From Polynucleobacter sp. AP-Latsch-80-C2 (GTDB lineage Bacteria > Pseudomonadota > Gammaproteobacteria > Burkholderiales > Burkholderiaceae), in the NCBI RefSeq assembly GCF_018882185.1, contig NZ_JACVOY010000002.1, positions 295,945-359,944 of the forward strand: a stretch of DNA of 64,000 nucleotides, given 5' to 3'. The first letter of the stretch is position 1, and each line of letters begins with the position of its first letter. Positions 19,825 to 29,409 of this stretch are shown here, one piece after another. The translations under genes were made by a program, and so were the position numbers. Under the pieces are notes generated by a model, which had not been told where the DNA came from, did not search any database, and saw only the letters and a program-made list of their open reading frames with translations.

Positions 19825-20892
19825 CTAATCTAAGTGAGTGTTGTTGCTAGGTGGCGTTAAGCCAAAGTGTTCATAAGCCTGACGTGTTGCTACTCGACCA
19901 CGTGAGGTTCTTTGTAGATATCCCTGCTGAATCAGATAAGGCTCTAAGACATCTTCAATAGTGTCGCGTTCCTCGCCAATCGCAGCGGCTAAGTTATCAA
20001 TGCCCACGGGGCCACCATCAAACTTGTGCAAGATTGCTTCTAAAAGTTTTCTATCCATAATATCAAAGCCGCTCGGGTCGACATCAAGCATCTTCAATGC
20101 AGCATCTGCCATCGCCTTGGTGATGGTGCCGGTACCTTTTACTTCGGCATAATCGCGCACTCGGCGTAACAAGCGGTTGGCAATACGAGGAGTGCCGCGT
20201 GCACGCTTAGCAATCTCTACCGAACCTTCTGGATCAATATCTGCTTTGAGTAACTTAGCCGAGCGCTCAATAATTTTAGTGAGCTCTTCAGTGGTATAGA
20301 ACTCCAGTCTGGCAACAATCCCAAAGCGATCGCGCAGAGGATTAGTCAGCATGCCGGCACGGGTAGTGGCGCCAATCAGTGTAAAAGGCTTGAGGTCTAT
20401 CTTGACGCTACGGGCTGCAGGCCCTTCGCCAATCATGATGTCTAAGCTGTAATCCTCTAGTGCGGGGTAGAGAATTTCTTCAACAACTGGAGAGAGGCGA
20501 TGAATCTCATCAATGAAAAGCACATCATTGGTTTCAAGATTTGTCAGTAAGGCAGCCAGATCACCAGGTCTATCTAAAACGGGGCCACTGGTTTGACGCA
20601 AGTTAACGCCAAGCTCTCTGGCAATGATGTGGGCAAGAGTAGTTTTACCAAGACCTGGAGGGCCGAAGAGTAGGACGTGATCTAAAGCTTCTTGGCGGGC
20701 TCTGGTGGCGGTGATAAAAATTTCTAATTGAGCGCGCGCTTTGGTTTGACCAACGTACTCATCTAATTGTTTTGGGCGTAATGCGCGTTCAAATACAGCC
20801 TCTGCATTACCTGCGGAGCCGCTAACGATGCGATCATCCTCCTGCGGTAAATCTTCAGGGATAGCGCTAAGGTCGTCTGTATGAATTGCCAT
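19825..20892 (-). CDS. ruvB: Holliday junction branch migration helicase RuvB
   Basis: The motor ATPase of the RuvABC resolvasome. The 355-aa protein has the arm region [11 protein letters not shown], Walker [10 protein letters not shown], Walker [10 protein letters not shown], sensor motif GATTRAG and the C-terminal winged-helix region [16 protein letters not shown]. It is the last gene of a - strand set ruvC-ruvA-ruvB. Confidence 0.97.
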   Translation of the reverse strand: MAIHTDDLSAIPEDLPQEDDRIVSGSAGNAEAVFERALRPKQLDEYVGQTKARAQLEIFITATRARQEALDHVLLFGPPGLGKTTLAHIIARELGVNLRQTSGPVLDRPGDLAALLTNLETNDVLFIDEIHRLSPVVEEILYPALEDYSLDIMIGEGPAARSVKIDLKPFTLIGATTRAGMLTNPLRDRFGIVARLEFYTTEELTKIIERSAKLLKADIDPEGSVEIAKRARGTPRIANRLLRRVRDYAEVKGTGTITKAMADAALKMLDVDPSGFDIMDRKLLEAILHKFDGGPVGIDNLAAAIGEERDTIEDVLEPYLIQQGYLQRTSRGRVATRQAYEHFGLTPPSNNTHLD

Positions 20893-20909
20893 GTTGCAAG
20901 TTTAGTGCT

Positions 20910-21491
20910 TTAAGCCTTAGATAGATACTTCAAGCCCATGCGAATGCCATCAGACACTGTGCTGTCTGCAGGTATCTGTTTGAGAGCAAGCAGGGCTTCT
21001 TTTTCGGAATAACCCAAAGCTAATAAGGCCTGCAGCACTTCGCTGCTAGCTTCAACTGTCTGTGGTTTGCCGCTACTGATGCCCAGGTCTGGCGCTAGCT
21101 TGCCTTTGAGTTCTAGGCAAAGACGTTCAGCAGTCTTTTTGCCAATACCGGGAACCTGAGTCAAGCGACCAGCTTCTTGTAAGGCAATGGCTTGAGCCAA
21201 TTCATTGACACTCATACCGGAGAGAACGGCTAGGGCAGTACGTGATCCAACACCGCTAATTTTAATGAGCGCTCTAAAAGCTTCCCGCTCAGTTTCAGTG
21301 GCAAAACCAAACAGTTGCTGCGCATCTTCACGAACCTGAAAGTGGGTTAGCAAAGTAATTTTTTGATTCACCTCTGGTAATTGATAGAGGGTGCTCATCG
21401 GTACGTCGATTTCATAGCCAACGCCTTGGCAATCCACCAAGAGTCGTGGTGGATGAACGGAGACGAGAGTACCTTGTATGCGACCAATCAT
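20910..21491 (-). CDS. ruvA: Holliday junction branch migration protein RuvA
   Basis: The DNA-binding tetramer that loads RuvB on Holliday junctions. The 193-aa protein begins [27 protein letters not shown]. It has the two helix-hairpin-helix motifs ([17 protein letters not shown] and [20 protein letters not shown]) and the C-terminal RuvB-binding domain ([18 protein letters not shown]). It lies 17 bases upstream of ruvB and 29 bases downstream of ruvC. Confidence 0.97.
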   Translation of the reverse strand: MIGRIQGTLVSVHPPRLLVDCQGVGYEIDVPMSTLYQLPEVNQKITLLTHFQVREDAQQLFGFATETEREAFRALIKISGVGSRTALAVLSGMSVNELAQAIALQEAGRLTQVPGIGKKTAERLCLELKGKLAPDLGISSGKPQTVEASSEVLQALLALGYSEKEALLALKQIPADSTVSDGIRMGLKYLSKA

Positions 21492-21520
21492 GTAGAGATC
21501 TTAACCTGTGATGTGTATTT

Positions 21521-22039
21521 TTACTTGCCGCGTTTCTTGGGGGCTAAGGCCGCGGTAATTGCTTTTGGTATTTGAGCATGATGCGCTGCGCAGATAGCAA
21601 CGCCTAAGGCATCAGAGGCATCGGTTCCAGGGGCACGCGTAAGCCTGAGTAGACGCTTCACCATTTCTTGCACTTGGGGTTTGGCAGCGCGACCAGTGCC
21701 TACAATTGATTGCTTGACTCTGAGGGCGCTGTATTCAGCGACAGAGAGTTTTTCAGAAACCAGTGCGGCAATCACCGCACCACGCGCCTGACCCAGCATG
21801 AGGGTAGAGCGAGGATTCACATTGAGGAAAACTTCTTCAATAGCAGCAGCTTCTGGGTGATAGGTTTCTAGCACTTCTTTAACGCCGGCATAGAGAGCAC
21901 CAAGACGCACTGGCAGACCTTGGGCAGGATCGCCACTTTCAATCGTTCCTGAGGCTACGTAGGTCAGTTTCTGGCCATCTACATCGATGATGCCAAAGCC
22001 AGTGGTACGTAAACCAGGATCAATTCCTATCCAGCGCAT
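21521..22039 (-). CDS. ruvC: Crossover junction endodeoxyribonuclease RuvC
   Basis: Resolves Holliday junctions by paired nicks. The 172-aa protein shows the RNase-H-like fold with the acidic catalytic residues in [15 protein letters not shown] (D7), AAIEEVFLN and [17 protein letters not shown]. It is between purH (16 bases upstream) and ruvA, giving the order purH-ruvC-ruvA-ruvB on the - strand. Confidence 0.97.
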   Translation of the reverse strand: MRWIGIDPGLRTTGFGIIDVDGQKLTYVASGTIESGDPAQGLPVRLGALYAGVKEVLETYHPEAAAIEEVFLNVNPRSTLMLGQARGAVIAALVSEKLSVAEYSALRVKQSIVGTGRAAKPQVQEMVKRLLRLTRAPGTDASDALGVAICAAHHAQIPKAITAALAPKKRGK

Positions 22040-22054
22040 GTTTACTGAGTTTTC

Positions 22055-23635
22055 TTAATGGCGGAAGTGACGGGTGCCAGTAAAGATCATGGCAATACCA
22101 TGTTCATTAGCTGCTGCAATGATTTCATCATCACGCATACTGCCACCGGGCTGAATAGCGCAGCTTGCGCCACCATTCACAACCACATCTAAGCCATCAC
22201 GGAAGGGGAAGAAGGCATCGCTAGCAACCGCAGATCCTTTTAAGCTTAAGCCAGCATTCTCAGCTTTGATACTTGCCATTCTGGCGGAGTCTACGCGACT
22301 CATTTGGCCTGCACCGATACCGAGAGTCATACCGTTTGCGCAATAGACGATCGCATTGGATTTAACAAACTTCGCGACGCGCCAAGCAAACATCATGTCA
22401 TTCATCTCGCTTGGTGTTGGCAAACGCTTGCTCACAACACGCATTTCGCTTTCCAGTACGTTCTTGGCATCAGGTGACTGAACGAGCAGACCACCCCCTA
22501 CGCGTTTGAAATCAAATGTATTAAATGCGCTACCCAATGGAATCTCTAAGAGACGAACATTTTGTTTGGCGGCAAAGATTGTTTTTGCTTCAGCGCTAAA
22601 GCTTGGTGCGATTAAGACCTCAACAAATTGCTTAGAAATAGCCTCAGCTGCAGCGCCATCACAGGGAACATTAAAAGCAATAATGCCGCCAAAAGCAGAA
22701 CTAGGATCGGTTTTGAAGGCCTTCTGATAAGCCTCAAGTGCACTTGCACCCACTGCTACCCCACAAGGGTTGGCGTGCTTAATGATGACGCAAGCTGCAG
22801 CCCCGCCTGCATTATTGGAAAAGCTCTTCACGCATTCCCAAGCAGAATCCGCATCGGCAATATTGTTATACGACAGTTCTTTTCCTTGGAGCTGCTGGTA
22901 ATTTGCTAGTGCACCCTCAACTGGGGAGATATCTTTATAAAACGCTGCTGATTGATGTGGGTTCTCGCCATAACGCATCTCTTGGACTTTTTGAAAAGCG
23001 AGATGCAATGTTTCTGGATAGGCAGAGCGTGTCGTGTGATCAAGTTCATCACCCAAGGATGAGAGATAGTTTGCAATCGCACCATCGTATTGGGCTGTGT
23101 GTGCAAACACTTTCTTGGCTAATGACAAGTTCGTTTTGTAAGACACTATGTTGCTATTGGCTTTCATTTCCGCCAATACTGGTGCGTAATCTTCAGGGGA
23201 GATCAGCACAGTCACGTCTTGATGGTTCTTGGCGGCAGCACGCAGCATGGCTGGGCCCCCGATATCAATATTTTCTACAGCATCCTCGAATGAGCAGCTC
23301 TCTTTAGCAACAGTTTCATTAAATGGATAGAGATTGATAACGAGCATATCGATGGTGTCGATTCCATGCTCTTTCAAGGCTGCCATATGCTCCGGAAAAT
23401 CTCTGCGGGCCAATAAACCACCATGCACCATTGGGTGCAGGGTTTTAACGCGACCATCTAACATCTCTGGAAACTTGGTTAAAGAAGAGACCTCTACTAC
23501 AGGCAGTTGATGTTCAGCCAAGAGTTTTGCAGTGCCACCTGTGGAGATGAGCTTGATACCTTGCTCATGCAGGGCTTTAGCAAAGGGGACGATGCCATTT
23601 TTATCGGAGACGGAGAGAAGTGCTGTACGGATCAT
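22055..23635 (-). CDS. purH: Bifunctional AICAR formyltransferase / IMP cyclohydrolase
   Basis: Performs the last two steps of IMP synthesis. The 526-aa protein has an N-terminal MGS-like IMP cyclohydrolase domain ([18 protein letters not shown], then [11 protein letters not shown]). A C-terminal AICAR transformylase domain follows, with [19 protein letters not shown] and DAFFPFRDG. The length is typical. It stands between fis and ruvC, an arrangement common in Burkholderiales. Confidence 0.97.
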   Translation of the reverse strand: MIRTALLSVSDKNGIVPFAKALHEQGIKLISTGGTAKLLAEHQLPVVEVSSLTKFPEMLDGRVKTLHPMVHGGLLARRDFPEHMAALKEHGIDTIDMLVINLYPFNETVAKESCSFEDAVENIDIGGPAMLRAAAKNHQDVTVLISPEDYAPVLAEMKANSNIVSYKTNLSLAKKVFAHTAQYDGAIANYLSSLGDELDHTTRSAYPETLHLAFQKVQEMRYGENPHQSAAFYKDISPVEGALANYQQLQGKELSYNNIADADSAWECVKSFSNNAGGAAACVIIKHANPCGVAVGASALEAYQKAFKTDPSSAFGGIIAFNVPCDGAAAEAISKQFVEVLIAPSFSAEAKTIFAAKQNVRLLEIPLGSAFNTFDFKRVGGGLLVQSPDAKNVLESEMRVVSKRLPTPSEMNDMMFAWRVAKFVKSNAIVYCANGMTLGIGAGQMSRVDSARMASIKAENAGLSLKGSAVASDAFFPFRDGLDVVVNGGASCAIQPGGSMRDDEIIAAANEHGIAMIFTGTRHFRH

Positions 23636-23690
23636 TGAGGAATAAGTATGAGATTAGATGAATAAAAGAATGCTGGGGATATTGATAGGC

Positions 23691-23930
23691 TTACTTGAGC
23701 AGTTGATGCTCAACCAATTTTTTATGAAGGGTATTGCGATTAATGCCCAGGTATTGAGCCGCTAAAGATTGGTTTTGTTTGGCATGCTGCATGACCAACT
23801 CTAGCATTGGCTTTTCAACTACAGCTAATACCATTTGGTAAAGATCAGTCGGCGGTGTGCCTTTGAGGTCATCGAGATAGCCTTGTAACTGAGTCTCAAT
23901 ACATTCGGTAATAGGGTGTTTAGTGGTCAT
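23691..23930 (-). CDS. fis: Fis-family DNA-binding protein
   Basis: A small nucleoid-associated DNA-bending protein. The 79-aa sequence ends in the Fis helix-turn-helix LAAQYLGINRNTLHKKLVEHQLLK and has the dimerisation region VEKPMLELVMQHAKQNQ before it. The ATG at 23930 follows the usual length; another start nine bases upstream is possible. It directly follows dusB, the same order as the dusB-fis operon of enteric bacteria. Confidence 0.93.
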   Translation of the reverse strand: MTTKHPITECIETQLQGYLDDLKGTPPTDLYQMVLAVVEKPMLELVMQHAKQNQSLAAQYLGINRNTLHKKLVEHQLLK

Positions 23931-23979
23931 AACAATCAATCAATACAGAATCTAAAAAAGAAAATAACAATACAAAAAA

Positions 23980-24996
23980 TTAAGCGGCTTCTAAAAAGAG
24001 CAAGCGGTCAGAATGGGATTTCATTTCATCAAAATAATCATTCACCATCTGCAATTGCGTCTTGCAATCATCGGCGGTATTCATGCGCTGACGAAATGCG
24101 TGTGAATCACGCAAACCTTTGCAGTACCAGCCAATATGCTTACGAGCAGTACGCAGGCCAATATGCTCGCCGTAGAATTCGTAGTGGTCTAAAAGGTGCG
24201 CATTCATAATGCTTTGAATCTCATTGATCTCGGGGGTGGGGAGCTTGCCACCAGTCTCAAGGTAGTGGTTGATTTCACGAAAGATCCAAGGACGCCCTTG
24301 GGCTGCGCGACCAATCATGATGGCATCAGCCCCAGTGGTCTGTAGTACAAACGCTGCTTTTTCTGGGTTAGTGATATCGCCGTTCGCAACGACTGGTATT
24401 GCCACACTATTTTTAACGGCAGTAATCGTTTCGTATTCTGCTTCGCCGTGATACAGGTCAGCCTTAGTGCGTCCATGCACAGTCAACATCGAGATACCCG
24501 ATTTTTCTGCGAGTTTGGCAATGTCGATTGCATTTTTATGTTCACGATCCCAGCCGGTACGAATCTTTAGTGTCACAGGAATAGCGTCAGGTCCAACACC
24601 CACTGCTTGCACCACAGCTTCCAGTATTTTTTGTACAAGGGGCTCGTCACGCATCAAGGCAGAGCCTGCAGCAACATTGCACACTTTCTTTGCTGGGCAT
24701 CCCATATTGATATCGATAATTTGCGCGCCATGATCTCGGTTGAGTTTGGCAGCGGCTGCCATCATCGCCGGATCAGCGCCAGCAATTTGTACGGCGATTG
24801 GTTTGAATTCACCAACGTGATTTGCGCGACGCTGAGTCTTCTCGCTCTTCCAGAGTAATGCATTGGAGGCGACCATTTCTGAGACGGCATAACCAGCACC
24901 CAGCTTTTTACAAAGCTGTCTAAATGGACGATCCGTTACCCCAGCCATAGGGGCGACAAATAGTCGATTTGCGAGGAGGTGAGGGCCAATCTGCAT
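23980..24996 (-). CDS. dusB: tRNA-dihydrouridine synthase B
   Basis: An FMN enzyme that reduces uridines in the tRNA D-loop. The 338-aa protein begins with LLANRLFVAPMAGVTDRPFRQLC. It has the catalytic cysteine region IDINMGCPAKKVCN, KIRTGWD, LTVHGRTKADLYHG and GADAIMIGRAAQGRPW, all DusB features. It leads the run dusB-fis-purH-ruvCAB. Confidence 0.96.
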   Translation of the reverse strand: MQIGPHLLANRLFVAPMAGVTDRPFRQLCKKLGAGYAVSEMVASNALLWKSEKTQRRANHVGEFKPIAVQIAGADPAMMAAAAKLNRDHGAQIIDINMGCPAKKVCNVAAGSALMRDEPLVQKILEAVVQAVGVGPDAIPVTLKIRTGWDREHKNAIDIAKLAEKSGISMLTVHGRTKADLYHGEAEYETITAVKNSVAIPVVANGDITNPEKAAFVLQTTGADAIMIGRAAQGRPWIFREINHYLETGGKLPTPEINEIQSIMNAHLLDHYEFYGEHIGLRTARKHIGWYCKGLRDSHAFRQRMNTADDCKTQLQMVNDYFDEMKSHSDRLLFLEAA

Positions 24997-25070
24997 GAAT
25001 GGGGTTTTGGGCGCTAAATGTCGGTTTAGTTCTGCGTGGAAAGGCTGTCACTTTAGCACAGTTGAGCCTA

Positions 25071-25095
25071 AATCTGCCTAAAAAATAGGCAGATT
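25071..25095. other. Perfect 10-bp stem hairpin between ubiH-like gene and dusB
   Basis: AATCTGCCTA (25071-25080) and TAGGCAGATT (25086-25095) are exact complements around a five-base A loop (T on the - strand). No T tract follows on either strand. It stands in a 153-base gap and could be an inefficient or Rho-assisted terminator for the upstream - strand operon; it has the same layout as the hairpin at 6451-6475. Confidence 0.55.
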
Positions 25096-25149
25096 GCATG
25101 ATGTAAGTCAAATGGGTGGAGAACTTCTTTAGGGGGCGTTTTAAGCGTG

Positions 25150-26307
25150 TTAGCGCCTACCAAACATCATCTGGCGAGCTAAGGCTGTTTTCACTGGGGG
25201 AAGCCACTGAAGGGCCGATAAAGCCAGTCCGCGGGCTAGCACAACAGGCGTTAAATTCGAGGTGAAGACTCTGGCCATAAAATCTGTAAGTCCGATAGTG
25301 GCGGTGCGGTCTACTTTGCGGCTTTGCGCATAATTTTCAAGGGCATGTTGAATATTGACTAAGGAATGCTCTTCTGTAGGCCTTGCAAAAACCTCTACCA
25401 ATTTTTCTGCTAGAAGATAAGCATCACGCAAGCCTAAGTTCAGACCTTGACCGGCTACAGGGTGCAAAGTTTGTGCGGCATTACCAATCCATACTTCGTT
25501 GTCTTTAGTAATCTGTTTGCGATAGTTTAAACCTAATTCATACAGTCGTCTATCTGAAATTTTTAAGAAGCGACCAATTCGAGAACCAAATTCATTTTGT
25601 AGACTCGCTAAAAATTCTGCATCGTTCAATTGCAAGCGATGTTGTGAAGACTCGGGTGATCCACACCACACCAAATTCAAAATGTTGGGTCCGTAGTGAC
25701 TTGGTAAAACCGCGAGCGGACCTTCAGCCGTAAAACGTTCCCAGGCTTGGTGGGGCGCAGCATTTTCAACCTCAACCAAACCGACTAAAGCGGATTGTCC
25801 GTAGTCACGCCCTGATTCAACCCAATCTTGCGTTTTGAATAAGCCACCTTCTGCATGCACAATGCATTTAGCGTTATTGCTAGACGGCTCATGATCATCC
25901 TGGATGTGCTGCCAAACAAAATTGGGACTCGTTTTTTGTATTACTCTGAGTGCTTGCCGAAGTGCAAGGTGAATATCCCGATAACGAACGATGTGACCTA
26001 ATGCATCTTGCTGAAGCTCTTCTCGAGTCATGAGGGCGCGACCAAAACGGCCTGCTTGAGAAACATGTACCCGATGAATATCAGCACATTCACTTGGCCA
26101 TGCATGAATGGTGTCGAGCAAAATTTTGCTGCCGTGAGAAAGCGCAATGCCTCTGCTATCAGCAGCCGCTAAATCAGCGTCATCTAAAGGGTTGCGATCG
26201 AGTAAGGTAATTTTTGCTTCAGGATATTTTTGTAAACACCAAGCAGCGCAGGCAAGGCCTACTGGGCCTCCCCCTTGAATCAAGATATCGCGATGACTTG
26301 AACTCAT
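25150..26307 (-). CDS. UbiH/UbiF-type FAD-dependent monooxygenase
   Basis: A 385-aa flavoprotein of the ubiquinone hydroxylase family. The dinucleotide-binding loop is near the start (ILIQGGGPVGLACAAWCL). The DG-like region and the family FAD motif IGNAAQTLHPVAGQGLNLGLRDAYLLAE (about residues 273-300) are also present. The GNAAQ form is the one seen in UbiH. It most likely hydroxylates a ubiquinone ring position; which one cannot be read from sequence, because Burkholderiales use several paralogues. It is one base downstream of pepP in the same operon. Confidence 0.88.
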   Translation of the reverse strand: MSSSHRDILIQGGGPVGLACAAWCLQKYPEAKITLLDRNPLDDADLAAADSRGIALSHGSKILLDTIHAWPSECADIHRVHVSQAGRFGRALMTREELQQDALGHIVRYRDIHLALRQALRVIQKTSPNFVWQHIQDDHEPSSNNAKCIVHAEGGLFKTQDWVESGRDYGQSALVGLVEVENAAPHQAWERFTAEGPLAVLPSHYGPNILNLVWCGSPESSQHRLQLNDAEFLASLQNEFGSRIGRFLKISDRRLYELGLNYRKQITKDNEVWIGNAAQTLHPVAGQGLNLGLRDAYLLAEKLVEVFARPTEEHSLVNIQHALENYAQSRKVDRTATIGLTDFMARVFTSNLTPVVLARGLALSALQWLPPVKTALARQMMFGRR

Positions 26308-26308
26308 T

Positions 26309-27664
26309 TTAAGACTTCATGAGTGCTTCAATTTCATCGGCTTTAACGGGTGCGCCGCGAGAAATCAGTTCGCATCCAGAGTCATTCACGACGGCATCAT
26401 CTTCAATGCGAATACCAATATTCCAAAAAGCTTGATCGACATCATCTGCCGGTCTGACATATAAACCAGGCTCTACAGTGATGACCATGCCACTTTGCAA
26501 AATGCGCCAAGGCTTGTCTGCTTGATCGGCATTTTCAATTGTCTCGCGATAGGAGCCAACATCATGCACATCCATGCCTAACCAGTGTGAGGTACGGTGC
26601 ATATAGAAGCGACGATAGGCGCCACTTTCAATCGCATTATCTAGTGAGCCTAAGTCAGCAAGTTTAAGTAATTTTTCATCGAGCAAACCTTGAGTTAATA
26701 CTCGCAGTGCAGCCTCATGTGGTTGCATAAAGGTATTGCCCGGCTTCGTCATCGCCACGGCTGCTTCTTGTGCAGCTAGGGTGATGTCATAAAGAGTACG
26801 TTGTGGTCCTGAGAACTTGCCGTTGACTGGAAAGGTGCGTGTGATATCTGAGGCATATCCATCTAGTTCGCAGCCCGCGTCAATTAAGCAAAGTTCACCA
26901 TTGCGCAACTCTGTAGAGCCAGCGCGATAATGCAAGATACACGTGTTTTCACCACCTGCAACAATGCTGTTATAGGCCACGCTCTGAGCGCCGCTATTGC
27001 GAAATTCATGGAGTAGCTCAGCTTCTAATTGGTATTCGCGCATGCCGGGTTTGCAGATCTGCATTGCCCGAATATGAGCTCGTGCAGAAATGGCTGCAGC
27101 CTTACGCATGATGTCAATTTCATGTGCATCTTTAAATAAACGCATTTCATGAATGAAGGCTTCAACATCATGAAATTCTGAGGGTGGATTGACGCCGGCC
27201 CGCGCTTGTCCGCGCACTTGTTTCATCCAGTGACGTAAGCGACGATCTGCTTCAGCGCTCTCTGCTAAACGAATATAGACAGCATCTTGATCAGCGAGTA
27301 ACTCACCGACTTTTTGATCCAGCTCATGATTGCTATGAGCAAATTCCACACCTAATTTTTCTGGAGCTGCCTCTGGCCCAAGACGGATGCCATCCCAAAT
27401 TTCTCGCTCGGGATCTTTGGGCCTGCAAAATAAATGGGTTTCGAGTGCTCCATTTGCTGCAACCTTTAAAACAAGGGTTGCGCCAGGCTCTTCAAAACCG
27501 CTTAAGTAGTAAAAATCACTATCGTGGCGGTAAGGAAATTCACTATCGCGATTGCGGGTGAGCTCAGGTGCAGTAGAGACCACAGCAATACCACCACCCG
27601 TTTTAGATGAGATCTGTTTTGCTAGTGCGATTCTGCGTTGTTGATAGATATTTGTCTTATTCAT
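26309..27664 (-). CDS. pepP: Xaa-Pro aminopeptidase (aminopeptidase P)
   Basis: Removes N-terminal residues before proline. The 451-aa protein has the N-terminal AMP_N domain (SEFPYRHDSDFYYLSGFEEPGA). The pita-bread metallopeptidase domain holds the five metal ligands in CLIDAGCELDGYASDITRTF, THWLGMDVHDVG, VITVEPGLYV and IGIRIEDDAVV. The start at 27664 is preferred; an ATG nine bases upstream is also possible and both overlap or touch the murU stop. Gene order pepP-ubiH is widespread in proteobacteria. Confidence 0.95.
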   Translation of the reverse strand: MNKTNIYQQRRIALAKQISSKTGGGIAVVSTAPELTRNRDSEFPYRHDSDFYYLSGFEEPGATLVLKVAANGALETHLFCRPKDPEREIWDGIRLGPEAAPEKLGVEFAHSNHELDQKVGELLADQDAVYIRLAESAEADRRLRHWMKQVRGQARAGVNPPSEFHDVEAFIHEMRLFKDAHEIDIMRKAAAISARAHIRAMQICKPGMREYQLEAELLHEFRNSGAQSVAYNSIVAGGENTCILHYRAGSTELRNGELCLIDAGCELDGYASDITRTFPVNGKFSGPQRTLYDITLAAQEAAVAMTKPGNTFMQPHEAALRVLTQGLLDEKLLKLADLGSLDNAIESGAYRRFYMHRTSHWLGMDVHDVGSYRETIENADQADKPWRILQSGMVITVEPGLYVRPADDVDQAFWNIGIRIEDDAVVNDSGCELISRGAPVKADEIEALMKS

Positions 27665-28379
27665 AGACTGCATTGAGTTCTTGCAAGCGCTGTGGGCTAC
27701 CTACATCGTGCCACGGACCCTGATATTTTTCACCAGTCACCCTATTTTCACTCATTGCTTGTCTTAAGAGCGGAGCTAATTTTGCAGGAGCTCCCCTTTC
27801 TAAGTCCTTAAATAGGTCTTTGTGATAGATCCCAATTCCCGAAAAGGTCAGTTTTTCAGCCCCTGCCGACGCTTGGTCAGTTACTTTGGCGTCATTTAAG
27901 TAAAAGTCGCCATCGGGGTGTTGAATGGGGTTGGGCACCATCAATAGATGGGCCAAAGTCTTGCTGCCATTCTTCCGGATTTGGCCTACGGTGTCTAAAA
28001 GGCTAGAAATCGGTAAATTGGGGCTAAAAACATCCCCATTAATGACGAGAAAATAGTCACTTGGATTGATAAGGGGAAGCGCCTGGCAAATGCCCCCGGC
28101 AGTTTCCAGAGCGTTCTCTTCGGGTGAGTACTCAATTTCAAGCCCAAATTGCTCACCCTTTCCTAGGGCAGCTTCAATTTTGGAGCCTAACCAAGCATGA
28201 TTAATCACCACATGCTGAATTCCCGCATTCGCAAGCGCTTCTAAATGCCAAGCCAATAAAGACTTCTTTTGAATGGTGAGCAGTGGTTTTGGCAACTCAT
28301 CGGTCAGAGGGCGCATCCGCTCACCTCTTCCGGCAGCCAATAAAAAGCAGGGAAGACTATTAGTCAAGTTCTTAGCCAT
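27657..28379 (-). CDS. murU: N-acetylmuramate alpha-1-phosphate uridylyltransferase
   Basis: A 240-aa sugar-phosphate nucleotidyltransferase with the signature LLAAGRGERMRPLTDELPKPLL at residues 12-33 and the later NGDVF and GIYHKDLF stretches. Located immediately after amgK (8-base overlap), it fits MurU, which makes UDP-MurNAc from MurNAc-1-phosphate in the recycling route described in Pseudomonas. Without the neighbour it would only be called a nucleotidyltransferase, so the specific function rests partly on context. Confidence 0.88.
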   Translation of the reverse strand: MAKNLTNSLPCFLLAAGRGERMRPLTDELPKPLLTIQKKSLLAWHLEALANAGIQHVVINHAWLGSKIEAALGKGEQFGLEIEYSPEENALETAGGICQALPLINPSDYFLVINGDVFSPNLPISSLLDTVGQIRKNGSKTLAHLLMVPNPIQHPDGDFYLNDAKVTDQASAGAEKLTFSGIGIYHKDLFKDLERGAPAKLAPLLRQAMSENRVTGEKYQGPWHDVGSPQRLQELNAVYE

Positions 28380-29376
28380 TCTGAGCTTGACGAGTGGATT
28401 CCAAAATCCGCGCTAAGGGTTTTAATTCGATATAACGATTCGCTGTTGCAATTGCATATTCGAGTACGAGCGGGATATCTTTGAGATAGCCATCCTTACC
28501 ATCGCGATGAAAGAGTCTTGCAAAAATTCCCAGAACTTTGAGATGTCGCTGCAAACCCATCCATTCAAAATCTCGATAGAACTGTCCAAAATCATTTGGC
28601 ATTGGTAATCCTGCTTTGCGACCCTCTTCCCAAAACTTAATGACCCAATCAATCACGCTTTCTTCTGGCCATGCAATGTAGGCATCGCGCCATAAGGAAG
28701 AAGCATCGTAAGTAATCGGTCCATAGACTGCATCCTGAAAGTCAATTACTCCAGGATTATTGACTTCGGTGACCATCAAATTGCGGGAGTGATAGTCGCG
28801 GTGTACATACACTTTGGCCTGCGCCAAGTTGTTTTCGATAATCAGCTCGAAAGACTTTTTGAGTTGCTCTTCCTGTAGCTTGCTCAATTCAATATCCAAA
28901 TGCTTTTTTAGATACCATTCGGGAAATAAATCTAATTCACGATGTAACAATGCTTCATCGTAGTTTGGCAATACATCTGGTTTGCTGGCTAACTGCATAA
29001 GTACTAAAGCATGAGTCGCATCTTTGTATAAAGCATCAGCTGTCTCATCATTGAGCTGCGCAAGATAGGTTTTATTGCCAAGATCATTGAGCAAAAGAAA
29101 GCCCTCAGAAATATTTTTTTCTAAAATTTCTGGGACGTTAATTCCTGCCTCGGAGAACAATAAATCGACCTTAATAAAGGCGTCCAAAGGCTCGTGTTGG
29201 GGAGGGGCATCCATCACAATTAACGTAGCAAATTTAGGGTTTTTGCTCTCAATCCGGAAATAGCGACGGAAGCTCGCATCGGCAGAAGCGGGCGCTAGGG
29301 AGCTAAGATCCAATTGCCAGCTAGGCTCAAGGCCTTTTAGCCATTGAATGAGGGTGTTTAGGCGTGCGTCAGTCAT
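28372..29376 (-). CDS. amgK: N-acetylmuramate/N-acetylglucosamine anomeric kinase
   Basis: A 334-aa aminoglycoside-phosphotransferase-fold kinase. It begins MTDARLNTLIQWLKGLEP, has the nucleotide region DASFRRYFRIE, the catalytic loop VHRDYHSRNLM and the metal-binding VIDFQDAVYGPITYD. Next to murU this identifies AmgK, which phosphorylates the anomeric carbon of MurNAc. The start at 29376 was chosen since earlier in-frame starts would run into the divergent lptD start at 29410. It begins the - strand run amgK-murU-pepP-ubiH. Confidence 0.9.
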   Translation of the reverse strand: MTDARLNTLIQWLKGLEPSWQLDLSSLAPASADASFRRYFRIESKNPKFATLIVMDAPPQHEPLDAFIKVDLLFSEAGINVPEILEKNISEGFLLLNDLGNKTYLAQLNDETADALYKDATHALVLMQLASKPDVLPNYDEALLHRELDLFPEWYLKKHLDIELSKLQEEQLKKSFELIIENNLAQAKVYVHRDYHSRNLMVTEVNNPGVIDFQDAVYGPITYDASSLWRDAYIAWPEESVIDWVIKFWEEGRKAGLPMPNDFGQFYRDFEWMGLQRHLKVLGIFARLFHRDGKDGYLKDIPLVLEYAIATANRYIELKPLARILESTRQAQNG

Positions 29377-29409
29377 GGTCGATTCGTATAATAAGACGGG
29401 TCTGGAACT

